Below are positions 1 through 5,966 of a DNA stretch of 8,007 bases, piece after piece. The stretch lies in NCBI GenBank assembly GCA_050996405.1, contig JBPCRW010000247.1, positions 1 through 8,007 on the forward strand, written 5' to 3'. Numbering within the stretch: position 1 is the stretch's first letter; each line of letters opens with the position of its first letter. Below the pieces are notes generated by a model, which did no database searches, was not told where the DNA came from, and saw only the letters and a list, made by a program, of their open reading frames with translations. Made by a program: the position numbers and the translations under genes. This DNA is from JBPCRW01 sp050996405. Its GTDB lineage: Bacteria; Acidobacteriota; Blastocatellia; Pyrinomonadales; Pyrinomonadaceae.

Positions 1-23
1 TAAGGATACAAATAAGGATACAA
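1..23. repeat. Two direct copies of a 12-bp unit at the window edge
   Basis: The 11-base string TAAGGATACAA occurs at 1-11 and again at 13-23, so the period is 12 bp. The array is cut by the left edge of the window, so its true copy number is unknown. It sits just beyond the 3' end of tRNA-Thr. No function can be assigned. Confidence 0.5.
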
Positions 24-26
24 CAT

Positions 27-56
27 AAGAAGGATGCTTAAATGAGCGTCCTTCTT
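27..56. other. Hairpin-forming inverted repeat 3' of tRNA-Thr
   Basis: Bases 27-38 pair with 45-56 around a 6-nt loop. Read on the plus strand this is a 12-bp stem with one T-G wobble (35/48); read on the minus strand that position is an A-C mismatch. It begins 22 nt after the tRNA's CCA end on the minus strand and could terminate or process the tRNA transcript. No T-tract follows it on either strand, so I do not call it a classic intrinsic terminator. Confidence 0.4.
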
Positions 57-77
57 GCTGTAAGTTGTTGAGAATAA

Positions 78-153
78 TGGAGCCATCCATGGGATTCAAA
101 CCCACGACCTTTCGATTACGAATCGAATGCTCTATCAGCTGAGCTAGGATGGC
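78..153 (-). tRNA. tRNA-Thr, anticodon CGT, CCA encoded
   Basis: The reverse complement folds into a complete 76-nt cloverleaf. The acceptor stem is a perfect 7 bp (GCCATCC with GGATGGC). The D arm is GCTC/GAGC and the anticodon stem TTCGA/TCGAA. The 7-nt loop TTCGTAA puts CGT at tRNA positions 34-36 (window 118-120), reading ACG codons, hence threonine. A 5-nt variable loop and the T arm GTGGG/CCCAT follow, then discriminator U and a genomically encoded CCA at 78-80. Two normally invariant positions differ: residue 19 in the D loop is A instead of G, and residue 56 in the T loop is U instead of C. Because these two bases pair with each other in the tRNA elbow, the changes are compensatory, so the gene is probably functional. 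Confidence 0.95.
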
Positions 154-462
154 ATGTGAAGTTTATCTTACTATATTTGTTGATTCTACCAAAACGCTCG
201 TTATCATCTCGCTTGCCGCTTTCAAGGCGTTTCCCATAAATTGTTCCCGTAAATTAACAAAACCTTTGTTTTTACCCTTCAGATTAAACGCATCTTCAAA
301 GGCGCAAAATAAAAATATACACAAAAGAAAAAATTTTGAAAAGAACTACGATAATCAGGTATAGGAAATTATGTCGCTGAAATTATACGAAGTATTTATT
401 TAAGCCGAAATAAGTTGGACTCGACGTTGCTTTGCTACGCTCCTTTCGGTTTACAGGCATTA
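154..462. other. Intergenic region without a convincing gene
   Basis: Apart from the tRNA promoter candidate I see no gene here. A 71-codon open frame starting inside the tRNA gene has no ribosome site and a low-complexity Lys/Asn-rich end, so it is judged spurious. The only internal structure is an imperfect 13-bp tandem repeat (TTCCCATAAATTG at 231-243, TTCCCGTAAATTA at 244-256; 11 of 13 bases alike). Confidence 0.5.
165..192 (-). promoter_or_regulatory. Candidate sigma70-type promoter of tRNA-Thr
   Basis: On the minus strand, TTGGTA (187-192) and TAAGAT (165-170) are separated by 16 nt. Each matches 4 of 6 consensus bases. The -10 box ends 11 nt before the tRNA 5' end, a distance usual for tRNA genes. 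The match is modest and rests on position as much as sequence. Confidence 0.35.
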
Positions 463-929
463 CTAGAGAAGTTCAAGCGCTTTCTTTCGGAACGATTCAC
501 ATTGGCGTTGATCTGGTGCTCCGGATAAAATGCTTTTGAACATCCATAAAGTGGTTTCTACCCACCTTTCTTCTGATTTGCGATTGTCTTTAGGTAGACC
601 AAGCGATATCTTAATTACGCCAAGCTGTTCCCCGGAAGTCTCCGGTTTTGCAGCTTTCTGTTTGATGTTTCTGGTAATACGGTCGGCTTCTTCTTCCCCA
701 TTACCTCCTCCAATGCCTGCTCGAGTTGCTTCAGCGAATTTTTGCTTTCAGCGTCTCTGCAAGTGCGAAAAACATCTTTCCATTGTTTTTGGCTTAATCT
801 GGCTTTTAATCCGACTTTCAAAAACGCCGCGGCGAATTGAGTTGCACTGTAATCCCGGATTTCCGACAAGATTCCGAAGGCTTCCTGCAAATTTAAGAAT
901 TCGCCGGGATTCTTTTTTCGATAATCCAT
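463..929 (-). pseudogene. Frameshifted small gene of unknown function
   Basis: No family is recognised. Starting at ATG 929, one frame encodes a helical, charged polypeptide (beginning MDYRKKNPGEFLNLQEAFG) that reads well for about 78 residues, then degenerates and stops at 615. A second frame, shifted by -1, is open from 747 to a TAG at 463-465. From about 696 it reads equally protein-like: a Glu-rich stretch, then a block containing KISLGLPKDNRKSEERW and the ending FRKKALELL. Joined at the GGGG run (minus strand, 699-696), the two parts give a coherent protein of about 155 residues. The second frame has no ATG, GTG or TTG near its beginning, so it is not an independent gene. The simplest reading is loss of one base in the G run, giving a pseudogene; a sequencing error or recoding are alternatives. 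No Shine-Dalgarno sequence precedes ATG 929. No signal peptide or membrane segment is visible. Confidence 0.55.
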
Positions 930-1001
930 TTCATACTGGGTTCTAAGTAAGTGGACAGAATTATTTTAACTTAGATTCAAGTAGTAAGTGCAACCCTTGA
1001 T

Positions 1002-1040
1002 GAAAAATTGGCTGGGGAGAATAACAGTTCAAGACCAGCC
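1002..1040 (-). terminator. Probable intrinsic terminator of the kinase gene
   Basis: On the minus strand, starting 8 nt after the kinase stop codon, GGCTGG (1040-1035) pairs with CCAGCC (1015-1010) across a 19-nt loop, followed at once by AATTTTTC. The stem is short but entirely GC-rich apart from one pair, and its position fits. The large loop lowers confidence. Confidence 0.45.
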
Positions 1041-1048
1041 GTTTGACA

Positions 1049-3616
1049 TTATGAGAAGGCATCAAAAACGCGCCTGAGATTTTCCCACGAAGGCTTTATG
1101 TCCCGTATAAACTCGATAAATTCCGGCGTTTGGCGAATAGAGTCCAGATTGGGATCACGTTCAAAAACGGTGTAAATCGGCATTCCGGTATCGTAAGTTT
1201 CTCTGAGCCATTTCACCGATTCTGCCGCTTTGCTGTTGAGAGCGCAGGCGCAGGCGAAATCATACGTCGCGTGATGATAAGCCTGCGAGACGGTAATTTT
1301 CTTGCGGATTTGCGGAATCAATTCATCAACTTCCGCGAATTTTCCTTGACGGGCGAGGAGTAAAACTTTTTCGCCTAAACGTCTCGGATTATTCGGCGCG
1401 TTGGCGAGAGCTTCGGTTAAAGCCGCTTCAGCTTCCGCAATGCGATTCGCTCCTAAAAGAGCGCGAATATAGCCGTTAGCATTCGCGCCGTAAGGCTTTC
1501 CGATTTCGATGGCTTCGTCATATATTCCGAAAAGAGAATAAGCGTCAACAATAGTAAATTTAAGCATATCATCAGACGGATCAAGTTCTTTAGCAAGTTT
1601 TAATTCTCTAATGGTGACATTTTCAATGCCGCTATGAAACGCGAAAACTCCCATTTCATAAGCTCCGGCGCGCGGATACGATTGGCGCAAATACATAATT
1701 CCGCGCACAGCAGCGGAAATGTCAAAATCACGATATTTGCTCCAAAAAATTTGGCTGCGTGCTTCATAAATCTGCGGCAGTTCAGGGTTAATTGATTCGG
1801 CTATTTCCAACTGGCTTTCAGCTAATTTAATCCATTGCGGATTTTCAGCGTCATTGTAAACAGCCTTCCAAACATAACAGTAGCCGAGACGGGCGTGCGC
1901 CAAAGCATAATTGGGATCAATCTCAACCGCTTTTTTATACATCTCGATGGCGATGTTTAATTCGGGCGAATCAACCAGATTTCTTTTGACGAGATTATAA
2001 TTGCCCTTCAGAAGATATTCATATGCTTCGACATTCTCGGCATAGCGGTTGAGCAGTTCCGCTTTATCGCCGCTCTGCAATTTTACTTTCAGGGCATCCA
2101 CAACCGACAAAGTGATTTCGTCCTGAACCTCGAAAATATCTTTCATTTCGAGAGTGTATCTTTCCGACCATAACTGATAACCGTCCGCGACATTGATTAA
2201 TTCAACCGAGATGCGAAGGCGATTGCCGATTTTTCTGACGCTGCCCTCGACAATCTTTTGGACATTTAATTTGCGACCGATTTCGCTGATTTCGAGATTT
2301 TTGCCTTTGAATGAAAACGCCGAAGTCCGCGCCGCCACTTTGAGATTCTTGAGCTTGGAAAGCGCGCTTAATAATTCTTCCGCCAGACCGTCGCAGAAAT
2401 ATTCGTTTTCCGCATCCGCGCTCATATTGTCAAACGGCAGAACGGCAATCGAATTTTGCGGCAGATTAACTTCGGCAGATGCCTGATTTAAAATCTGCGT
2501 TTGTTCTTTATCCGCCGAATCTTCGCGGTCTTCAAAGCTGGCTGAAATTTCCAGACGCTTCTCAAGGCTTTTCAAATCGGCGAGCAAATCCTTGACCGAT
2601 TGATACCGGGCAGATTTGTCTTTACGAAGAGTTTGAGAAATAATGCGCTGCAATTCGGCAGGGACTTGCGGCGCGAAACTGTCGAGCGGCGAAGGCTCGG
2701 CATTTATCAGATTGGCAAAAGTTTCCGACATCGAGTTTGCGGCAAAAGGCGTTCTGCCCGCGACCATTTCATAAATTACCGCGCCTAGACTGAAAATATC
2801 CGTGCGCTCGTCAATGCGCTCGCCTTTTGCCTGCTCCGGCGACATATAATTGACCGTTCCCATTATCATGCCTTGCGCCGTCTCGTTTTGTTGAATGGTT
2901 GATTCTTCCAAGCCGATAGCTTTTTGCGCGACCAGTTTTGCCAAACCGAAATCCAGAATCTTCACATACCCGTCGGAACGAACCATGATATTTTCCGGTT
3001 TGATGTCGCGGTGAACGATGCGCGCCGTGTGCGCGACTGTTAAAGCGTTGGCAGTTTGAATCGAGATGTCTAAAACTTCCGAAATTTTCATCGGCGATTT
3101 TTGAATAATTTCGCGCAAGGTTACGCCTTCGACGTATTCGCTGACGATAAAATGCGTGTTTTCGCATTCGCCGATTTCGTGAATAACTAAAATATTCGGA
3201 TGATTCAGAGCGGAAGCGGCTTTGGCTTCTCTAGTAAATCTTTGCAGATTCGATTCGTGTTGAGCAAATTTTTCGTTGAGAATTTTGACGGCAACCAGAC
3301 GGTCAAGTTTTTCATCTTTGGCGAGATAAACTTCGCCCATTCCGCCCGCGCCGATTTGTTTGATGATTTCGTAGTGATTAAAATGACCGCCGGTTTGCAT
3401 ATTGTTTTCCGTGTCGCCGAACATTTCCGCCACTTTGCCGATTGCCGCCTGCTCCATAAAACCGCTGTCGTTTGCCGAAGAAGCGAGTAAAGATTCGACT
3501 TCGCGGCGCAAAGATTTATCGCCAGCGCACACTTTATCAAGAAAAGATACGCGATTTTCCGGCGCAAGTGTCAGCGCGTCGCCGAAAATTTCTTTCACTT
3601 GCTGCCATTCTGCCAC
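1049..3616 (-). CDS. Serine/threonine protein kinase with TolB-like and TPR domains
   Basis: 855 residues, GTG start, weak ribosome site. Residues 1-60 are the short helical extension common before acidobacterial kinase domains. The kinase domain (about 82-345) looks catalytically complete: glycine loop GAGGMG (89-94), VAVK lysine 111, helix-C Glu130, HRDIKPEN (202-209), DFG (222-224), SPE (259-261) and Asp273. The HRD arginine marks it as an RD kinase, probably controlled by activation-loop phosphorylation (Thr254 and upstream Ser/Thr). Residues 388-512 resemble the TolB/FlgO-like N-terminal domain fused to many signalling proteins (SIAVLPF, then a CDGLAEELLSAL helix and VEGSVRK). Residues 530-855 are TPR-like helical repeats, with clear units near 555-585 and 720-760. 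No transmembrane segment is visible between kinase and C-terminal domains, so the protein should be cytosolic, and the TPR part probably binds the partner or substrate. The substrate is unknown. It has its own terminator and no co-directional close neighbour. Confidence 0.9.
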   Translation of the reverse strand: MAEWQQVKEIFGDALTLAPENRVSFLDKVCAGDKSLRREVESLLASSANDSGFMEQAAIGKVAEMFGDTENNMQTGGHFNHYEIIKQIGAGGMGEVYLAKDEKLDRLVAVKILNEKFAQHESNLQRFTREAKAASALNHPNILVIHEIGECENTHFIVSEYVEGVTLREIIQKSPMKISEVLDISIQTANALTVAHTARIVHRDIKPENIMVRSDGYVKILDFGLAKLVAQKAIGLEESTIQQNETAQGMIMGTVNYMSPEQAKGERIDERTDIFSLGAVIYEMVAGRTPFAANSMSETFANLINAEPSPLDSFAPQVPAELQRIISQTLRKDKSARYQSVKDLLADLKSLEKRLEISASFEDREDSADKEQTQILNQASAEVNLPQNSIAVLPFDNMSADAENEYFCDGLAEELLSALSKLKNLKVAARTSAFSFKGKNLEISEIGRKLNVQKIVEGSVRKIGNRLRISVELINVADGYQLWSERYTLEMKDIFEVQDEITLSVVDALKVKLQSGDKAELLNRYAENVEAYEYLLKGNYNLVKRNLVDSPELNIAIEMYKKAVEIDPNYALAHARLGYCYVWKAVYNDAENPQWIKLAESQLEIAESINPELPQIYEARSQIFWSKYRDFDISAAVRGIMYLRQSYPRAGAYEMGVFAFHSGIENVTIRELKLAKELDPSDDMLKFTIVDAYSLFGIYDEAIEIGKPYGANANGYIRALLGANRIAEAEAALTEALANAPNNPRRLGEKVLLLARQGKFAEVDELIPQIRKKITVSQAYHHATYDFACACALNSKAAESVKWLRETYDTGMPIYTVFERDPNLDSIRQTPEFIEFIRDIKPSWENLRRVFDAFS

Positions 3617-4026
3617 GAGTTCTGACCGATTTTTACACGATTGTCAATGTTATAATTATGAAATAAAAATAATCACGGCAAAATAATTATACCGGTTTAT
3701 ATTGTCTGAAAAACTATATCAGACAAACAACAAAGATTTCATGATACGACGTTGAATGCTTTTGACTTTTGCAGGCTAAATAAAATAAACAACAGACTTT
3801 TAATTTCGCGGAACATTTTTAAGCCGATTTTGAAGAACATAAGACTAAATGACAGAAACATTTTGAACAAAAAAAGGATAATTTTTGTATCTTAAACGCA
3901 ATAGTTATCGTTAGCCGGTCACTTGAAAATCGAGAAAATTATTTGCCGTAACTTTATACCGTTTCTTCAAAACTCAAAATTATTATCTGTTCGGATTCTA
4001 CAAACATTTCGCTTTGGCGGAGCTAA
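3617..4026. other. 410-bp AT-rich spacer upstream of the kinase gene
   Basis: The segment separates the purE stop from the kinase start, with both genes on the minus strand. No open frame or RNA gene is supported. It must hold the kinase promoter, but only a loose TATAAC -10-like string near 3650 was seen, without a convincing -35 partner. The one clear structure is the inverted repeat at 3702-3726, listed separately. No T-tailed hairpin was found just after purE. Confidence 0.5.
3702..3726. promoter_or_regulatory. Perfect inverted repeat, operator-like
   Basis: TTGTCTGA (3702-3709) and its exact reverse complement TCAGACAA (3719-3726) flank a 9-nt AT-rich spacer. The half-site spacing of roughly two helical turns suits a dimeric regulator. 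The site lies 86-110 bp upstream of the kinase start codon. It could instead be an RNA hairpin, but no T-tract follows on either strand. Confidence 0.35.
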
Positions 4027-4548
4027 TTATTTCAACTCTGAATCCAAAACATTCTGCGTCTGGTTTTTTCTAAATTCATGAAGTTTCTTTCTCAAATCCG
4101 GTCTCGAATTAGCGAGAATCGAAATGGCTAAAAGCGCGGCATTTTTCGCGCCCGCCGCGCCGATTGCCAGAGTTCCGACGGGAATTCCGGCGGGCATTTG
4201 AACAATTGATAAAAGCGAATCCATTCCCGACAACGCTTTGCTTTGAACGGGAACGCCGAGAACGGGCAAAACGGTTTGAGCGGCGCACATTCCGGGCAGA
4301 TGCGCCGCGCCGCCCGCGCCCGCGATGACGACTTCGATGCCGCGTGATTCGGCGGATTTGGCAAACTCGAAAAGCAAATCCGGCGTGCGATGCGCGGAGA
4401 CGATTTTGCATTCGTGCGCGACATTAAATTCTTCTAAAATATCGGCGGCGTTTTTCATCGTTTCCCAATCGGACGCGCTGCCCATAATAATCGCCACCAA
4501 AGGCAGTTCGATTTCGGATTTCGGATTTCGGATTTCGGATTTTTTCAT
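4027..4548 (-). CDS. purE: N5-carboxyaminoimidazole ribonucleotide mutase (PurE, class I)
   Basis: PurE moves the carboxylate of N5-CAIR to C4, giving CAIR in de novo purine synthesis in the cytosol; class I enzymes act after PurK. The 173 residues match the usual family length. Motifs, in order: MGSASDW (22-28), SAHRTP (51-56, with the catalytic histidine at 53), AGAGGAAHLPG (76-86), and GVPVQS plus SLLSIVQMPAGIPVGTLAIG (98-130). The first 13-15 residues are not family sequence: they are the translation of a 7-bp tandem repeat and read like KSEIRNPKSEIE. ATG 4548 was chosen because the conserved core starts only a few residues after the repeat; TTG or GTG codons at the core edge are possible alternatives. 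No good Shine-Dalgarno sequence precedes either. No purK follows: the next minus-strand gene is the kinase, 410 bp away. The gene is divergent from the membrane protein/dedA pair. Confidence 0.95.
   Translation of the reverse strand: MKKSEIRNPKSEIELPLVAIIMGSASDWETMKNAADILEEFNVAHECKIVSAHRTPDLLFEFAKSAESRGIEVVIAGAGGAAHLPGMCAAQTVLPVLGVPVQSKALSGMDSLLSIVQMPAGIPVGTLAIGAAGAKNAALLAISILANSRPDLRKKLHEFRKNQTQNVLDSELK
4511..4542. repeat. 7-bp tandem repeat at the 5' end of purE
   Basis: Four perfect ATTTCGG copies occupy 4511-4538, followed by a partial ATTT copy and preceded by a degenerate one. The tract lies wholly inside the purE reading frame, a few codons after its ATG. Because 7 is not a multiple of 3, gain or loss of one copy would shift the frame between that ATG and the conserved core. 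Confidence 0.9.
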
Positions 4549-4551
4549 CGG

Positions 4552-4580
4552 TTACAAAATAAAAAGATACGGCGTAAAAT
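4552..4580 (+). promoter_or_regulatory. Weak candidate promoter for the membrane protein/dedA unit
   Basis: TAAAAT (4575-4580) matches 5 of 6 bases of a -10 box. With 17-nt spacing the upstream hexamer is TTACAA (4552-4557), a poor -35 match. The 71-bp spacer must also hold the purE promoter on the other strand. A 10-bp palindrome CGGAATTCCG (4594-4603) lies in the presumed leader and may be chance. Confidence 0.25.
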
Positions 4581-4619
4581 TAACAATCAATTGCGGAATT
4601 CCGATACGACTTTCATTTT

Positions 4620-5027
4620 GTGTCGAATTCGTTTAACTTTCAATTAGTGCGAAGCAAAATTTTACAGGCGTTTAAAAATTTTAGCTGGAAACAGTGGACG
4701 ATTTTGATTTTGTTTTTCATTGTCGTCGGCTTTACGGGATTTTATATTTACCGCACCGTCGAACGCGCTTCTTACTGGCGCAGTCATCAAGATCAGCCGC
4801 TTGCCAATTGGATGAGCGTCGGCTATATCGCGCATTCTTATCACGTTCCGCCGCCGGTGCTTTACGAAGCTATCAAATTAAAACCCGAACCGCATGACCG
4901 CCGACCGCTCGCGCAAATTGCAAAAACGCAAAACCGTCCGGTCGAAGAAATCAAAACCGAACTCGAAGCAGCCCTCAATAAATTCCGCGCCGAAAATCCG
5001 CCGCCCGAAACGGGAGGTCGTCCTTGA
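4620..5027 (+). CDS. Small single-pass membrane protein of unknown function
   Basis: 135 residues from a GTG start; no Shine-Dalgarno sequence is evident, and GTG 4647 is a possible later start. A short basic N-terminus (residues 1-25) precedes one hydrophobic segment (about 26-46, rich in Ile, Leu and Phe). A hydrophilic tail of about 90 residues follows. The tail contains a compact helical module (about 65-120): SVGYIAHSYHVPPPVLYEAI, a Pro-His-Asp-Arg-Arg linker, and LAQIAKTQNRPVEEIKTELE. By recall this pattern of a helix with a VPP-type turn followed by an 'LxxIAxxxxxxxEEI' helix resembles small modules attached to other bacterial membrane proteins; I cannot name the family with confidence. 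The C-terminus is Pro-rich. Its stop overlaps the start of the DedA gene by 4 nt and carries that gene's ribosome site, so the two are co-translated and probably act together at the membrane. Confidence 0.8.
   Translation: MSNSFNFQLVRSKILQAFKNFSWKQWTILILFFIVVGFTGFYIYRTVERASYWRSHQDQPLANWMSVGYIAHSYHVPPPVLYEAIKLKPEPHDRRPLAQIAKTQNRPVEEIKTELEAALNKFRAENPPPETGGRP
5013..5017 (+). promoter_or_regulatory. Strong Shine-Dalgarno site fixing the dedA TTG start
   Basis: GGAGG lies 6 nt before TTG 5024, inside the last codons of the upstream gene. It is the clearest ribosome site in the window. It decides the start, since no ATG is available at the protein's expected N-terminus. The TTGA overlap means termination of the first gene and initiation of the second share bases. 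Confidence 0.85.
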
Positions 5028-5623
5028 ACGAATATGTGCTGGGGTGGCTTTCGACGTATGGATTGATCGCCTATTTTCTCATCGCGGCGATTGTGTCGGT
5101 CGGCATTCCTTTTCCGATAACCTTGATGCTGATCGTCGTCGGCTCGTTTGTCGAGCAGGGCGAAATGGAGTTGTGGCAGGTAATCACGGTCGGCGTTGCG
5201 GGCGCGGTCACGGGCGATCAGATTGGTTACTGCATCGGACGTTTCGGCGGGCAGCGCGTCTTGGGTAAAATCGTCAAACGTTTCGACGCGGAAGAAAAAC
5301 TGGAAAAGGCAAAACAGTTCACCAAAAAATGGGGCGGCACGGGAATTTTTTTCAGCCGCTGGCTGATTACGCTGTTCGGACCCTGGATCAACATCACGAG
5401 CGGCGCGATTCGTTATCCCTGGACGAAATTTATTTTCTGGGACATCGCGGGCGAAATTTGCTGGGTCGTTTTGTATGTGATGCTCGGCAAAATTTTCAGC
5501 GACCGCGTGCAGGAAGTCGCCGATTTGATGGGAAATCTGACGTGGGTAATTTTCGGACTCATTTTCGCGGCTTTTCTCGGCTGGAATCTACTCGGTTTTT
5601 TTCGCGCTCCCGCCGAAACTTAA
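5024..5623 (+). CDS. DedA-family (SNARE-associated/VTT domain) integral membrane protein
   Basis: 199 residues, TTG start fixed by a strong GGAGG. DedA proteins are polytopic inner-membrane proteins; characterised members help recycle undecaprenyl phosphate or other lipids and support membrane potential and drug resistance. Visible features: hydrophobic segments at about 12-45 and 52-72, the family signature GDQIGYCIGRFGG (64-76), an amphipathic linker (78-104), the FFSRWLITLFGPWINITSG block (109-127), and final membrane helices (about 136-156 and 172-193). The length fits the family. Compared with well-studied members as I recall them, the acidic residues of the first re-entrant region (a Glu, then Pro-Gly-Asp/Glu) seem replaced by small or hydrophobic residues (IPFPIT, 28-33). 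Of the two arginines expected near the FxR block only Arg112 is kept. It may therefore be a divergent subgroup with different transport chemistry. It is co-translated with the small membrane protein upstream, with a terminator just downstream. Confidence 0.88.
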   Translation: MNEYVLGWLSTYGLIAYFLIAAIVSVGIPFPITLMLIVVGSFVEQGEMELWQVITVGVAGAVTGDQIGYCIGRFGGQRVLGKIVKRFDAEEKLEKAKQFTKKWGGTGIFFSRWLITLFGPWINITSGAIRYPWTKFIFWDIAGEICWVVLYVMLGKIFSDRVQEVADLMGNLTWVIFGLIFAAFLGWNLLGFFRAPAET

Positions 5624-5639
5624 AAACTTTTACCAAAAT

Positions 5640-5675
5640 AAAAAGCGCGCCAAATTTTACTTCGACACGCTTTTT
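5640..5675. terminator. Probable bidirectional intrinsic terminator
   Basis: AAAAAGCG (5640-5647) pairs with CGCTTTTT (5668-5675), giving an A-tract on one side and a T-tract on the other in both directions. On the minus strand the stem extends to 10 bp with one U-G wobble and a 16-nt loop. It starts 17 nt after the dedA stop and also faces the end of the minus-strand Mop relic. Confidence 0.5.
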
Positions 5676-5696
5676 AAATTCAATTATTTGACAAAA

Positions 5697-5907
5697 TCAA
5701 TCCGTCGCAATCACCCGCGTCGTTCGCTTTGACGACGGCATAAACCGTTTTGCCTTTGCTCAAATTCAAGCGTTCCGCCATCTTTCGTTATAATCGCGGG
5801 CGACTTCCACGCCGTTTGAAAAGCGCGACGATGACCTGCGAATTAACCGCGCCCGTTTCGATTGATTTGATTTTTCCTTTTAACGAATTTCTTGCGCTGA
5901 TTTGCAT
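5697..5907 (-). pseudogene. Decayed molybdopterin-binding (Mop/TOBE, molbindin-like) protein
   Basis: From ATG 5907 the minus strand reads MQISARNSLKGKIKSIETG followed by AVNSQVIVAL, the classic start of a Mop/molbindin domain of about 70 residues that binds molybdate or tungstate. The rest is recognisable only by changing frame. After an extra T near 5821 comes SNGVEVA. After an extra C near 5800 comes AIITKD. After a net +1 (or -2) change near 5780 comes AERLNLSKGKTVYAVVKAND. After an extra G near 5713 comes VIATD and a stop at 5697-5699. Reassembled, the parts give the full Mop fold sequence in the right order. Without correction the first frame stops after about 36 codons. Four independent indels in a gene of about 210 bp, while neighbouring long genes are intact, point to genuine decay. 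No molybdate transporter or molybdoenzyme gene is in the window. Confidence 0.8.
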
Positions 5908-5966
5908 AATGTTTTTATTTTGCTGCGAACAAACGCAAAATTACACGAAAACTTTTCTATGATTTT

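Noticed and set aside
1..78. Attachment site of an integrated element at the tRNA 3' end
   Set aside because: No second copy of the tRNA 3' end and no integrase is visible; the relevant side lies outside the window.
149..364. 71-codon plus-strand open frame
   Set aside because: It starts inside the tRNA gene, has no ribosome site, and ends in Lys/Asn-rich low-complexity sequence typical of AT-rich spacer.
530..946. 138-codon plus-strand open frame
   Set aside because: It is antisense to the two frames of the 463-929 gene, which look far more protein-like, and its translation shows no domain pattern.
411..956. Insertion element bounded by TAAGTTGGAC (411-420) and TAAGTGGAC (948-956)
   Set aside because: The two strings are direct, not inverted, differ by one base in length, and no transposase-like sequence lies between them. 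The match is short enough to be chance.
2811..3567. Minus-strand open frames of 118 and 120 codons inside the kinase gene
   Set aside because: They overlap the intact kinase frame with its catalytic motifs; their Arg/Ser-rich translations are frame shadows.
4109..4424. Two open frames of about 100 codons overlapping purE
   Set aside because: They lie in the other frames of a clearly conserved purE sequence and are Arg/Ala-rich without motifs.
4594..4603. 10-bp palindrome CGGAATTCCG as an operator
   Set aside because: A single short palindrome with no second copy nearby; chance occurrence cannot be excluded.
5750..5962. 70-codon plus-strand open frame
   Set aside because: It is antisense to the Mop relic and adjacent spacer, with no ribosome site or recognisable domain.
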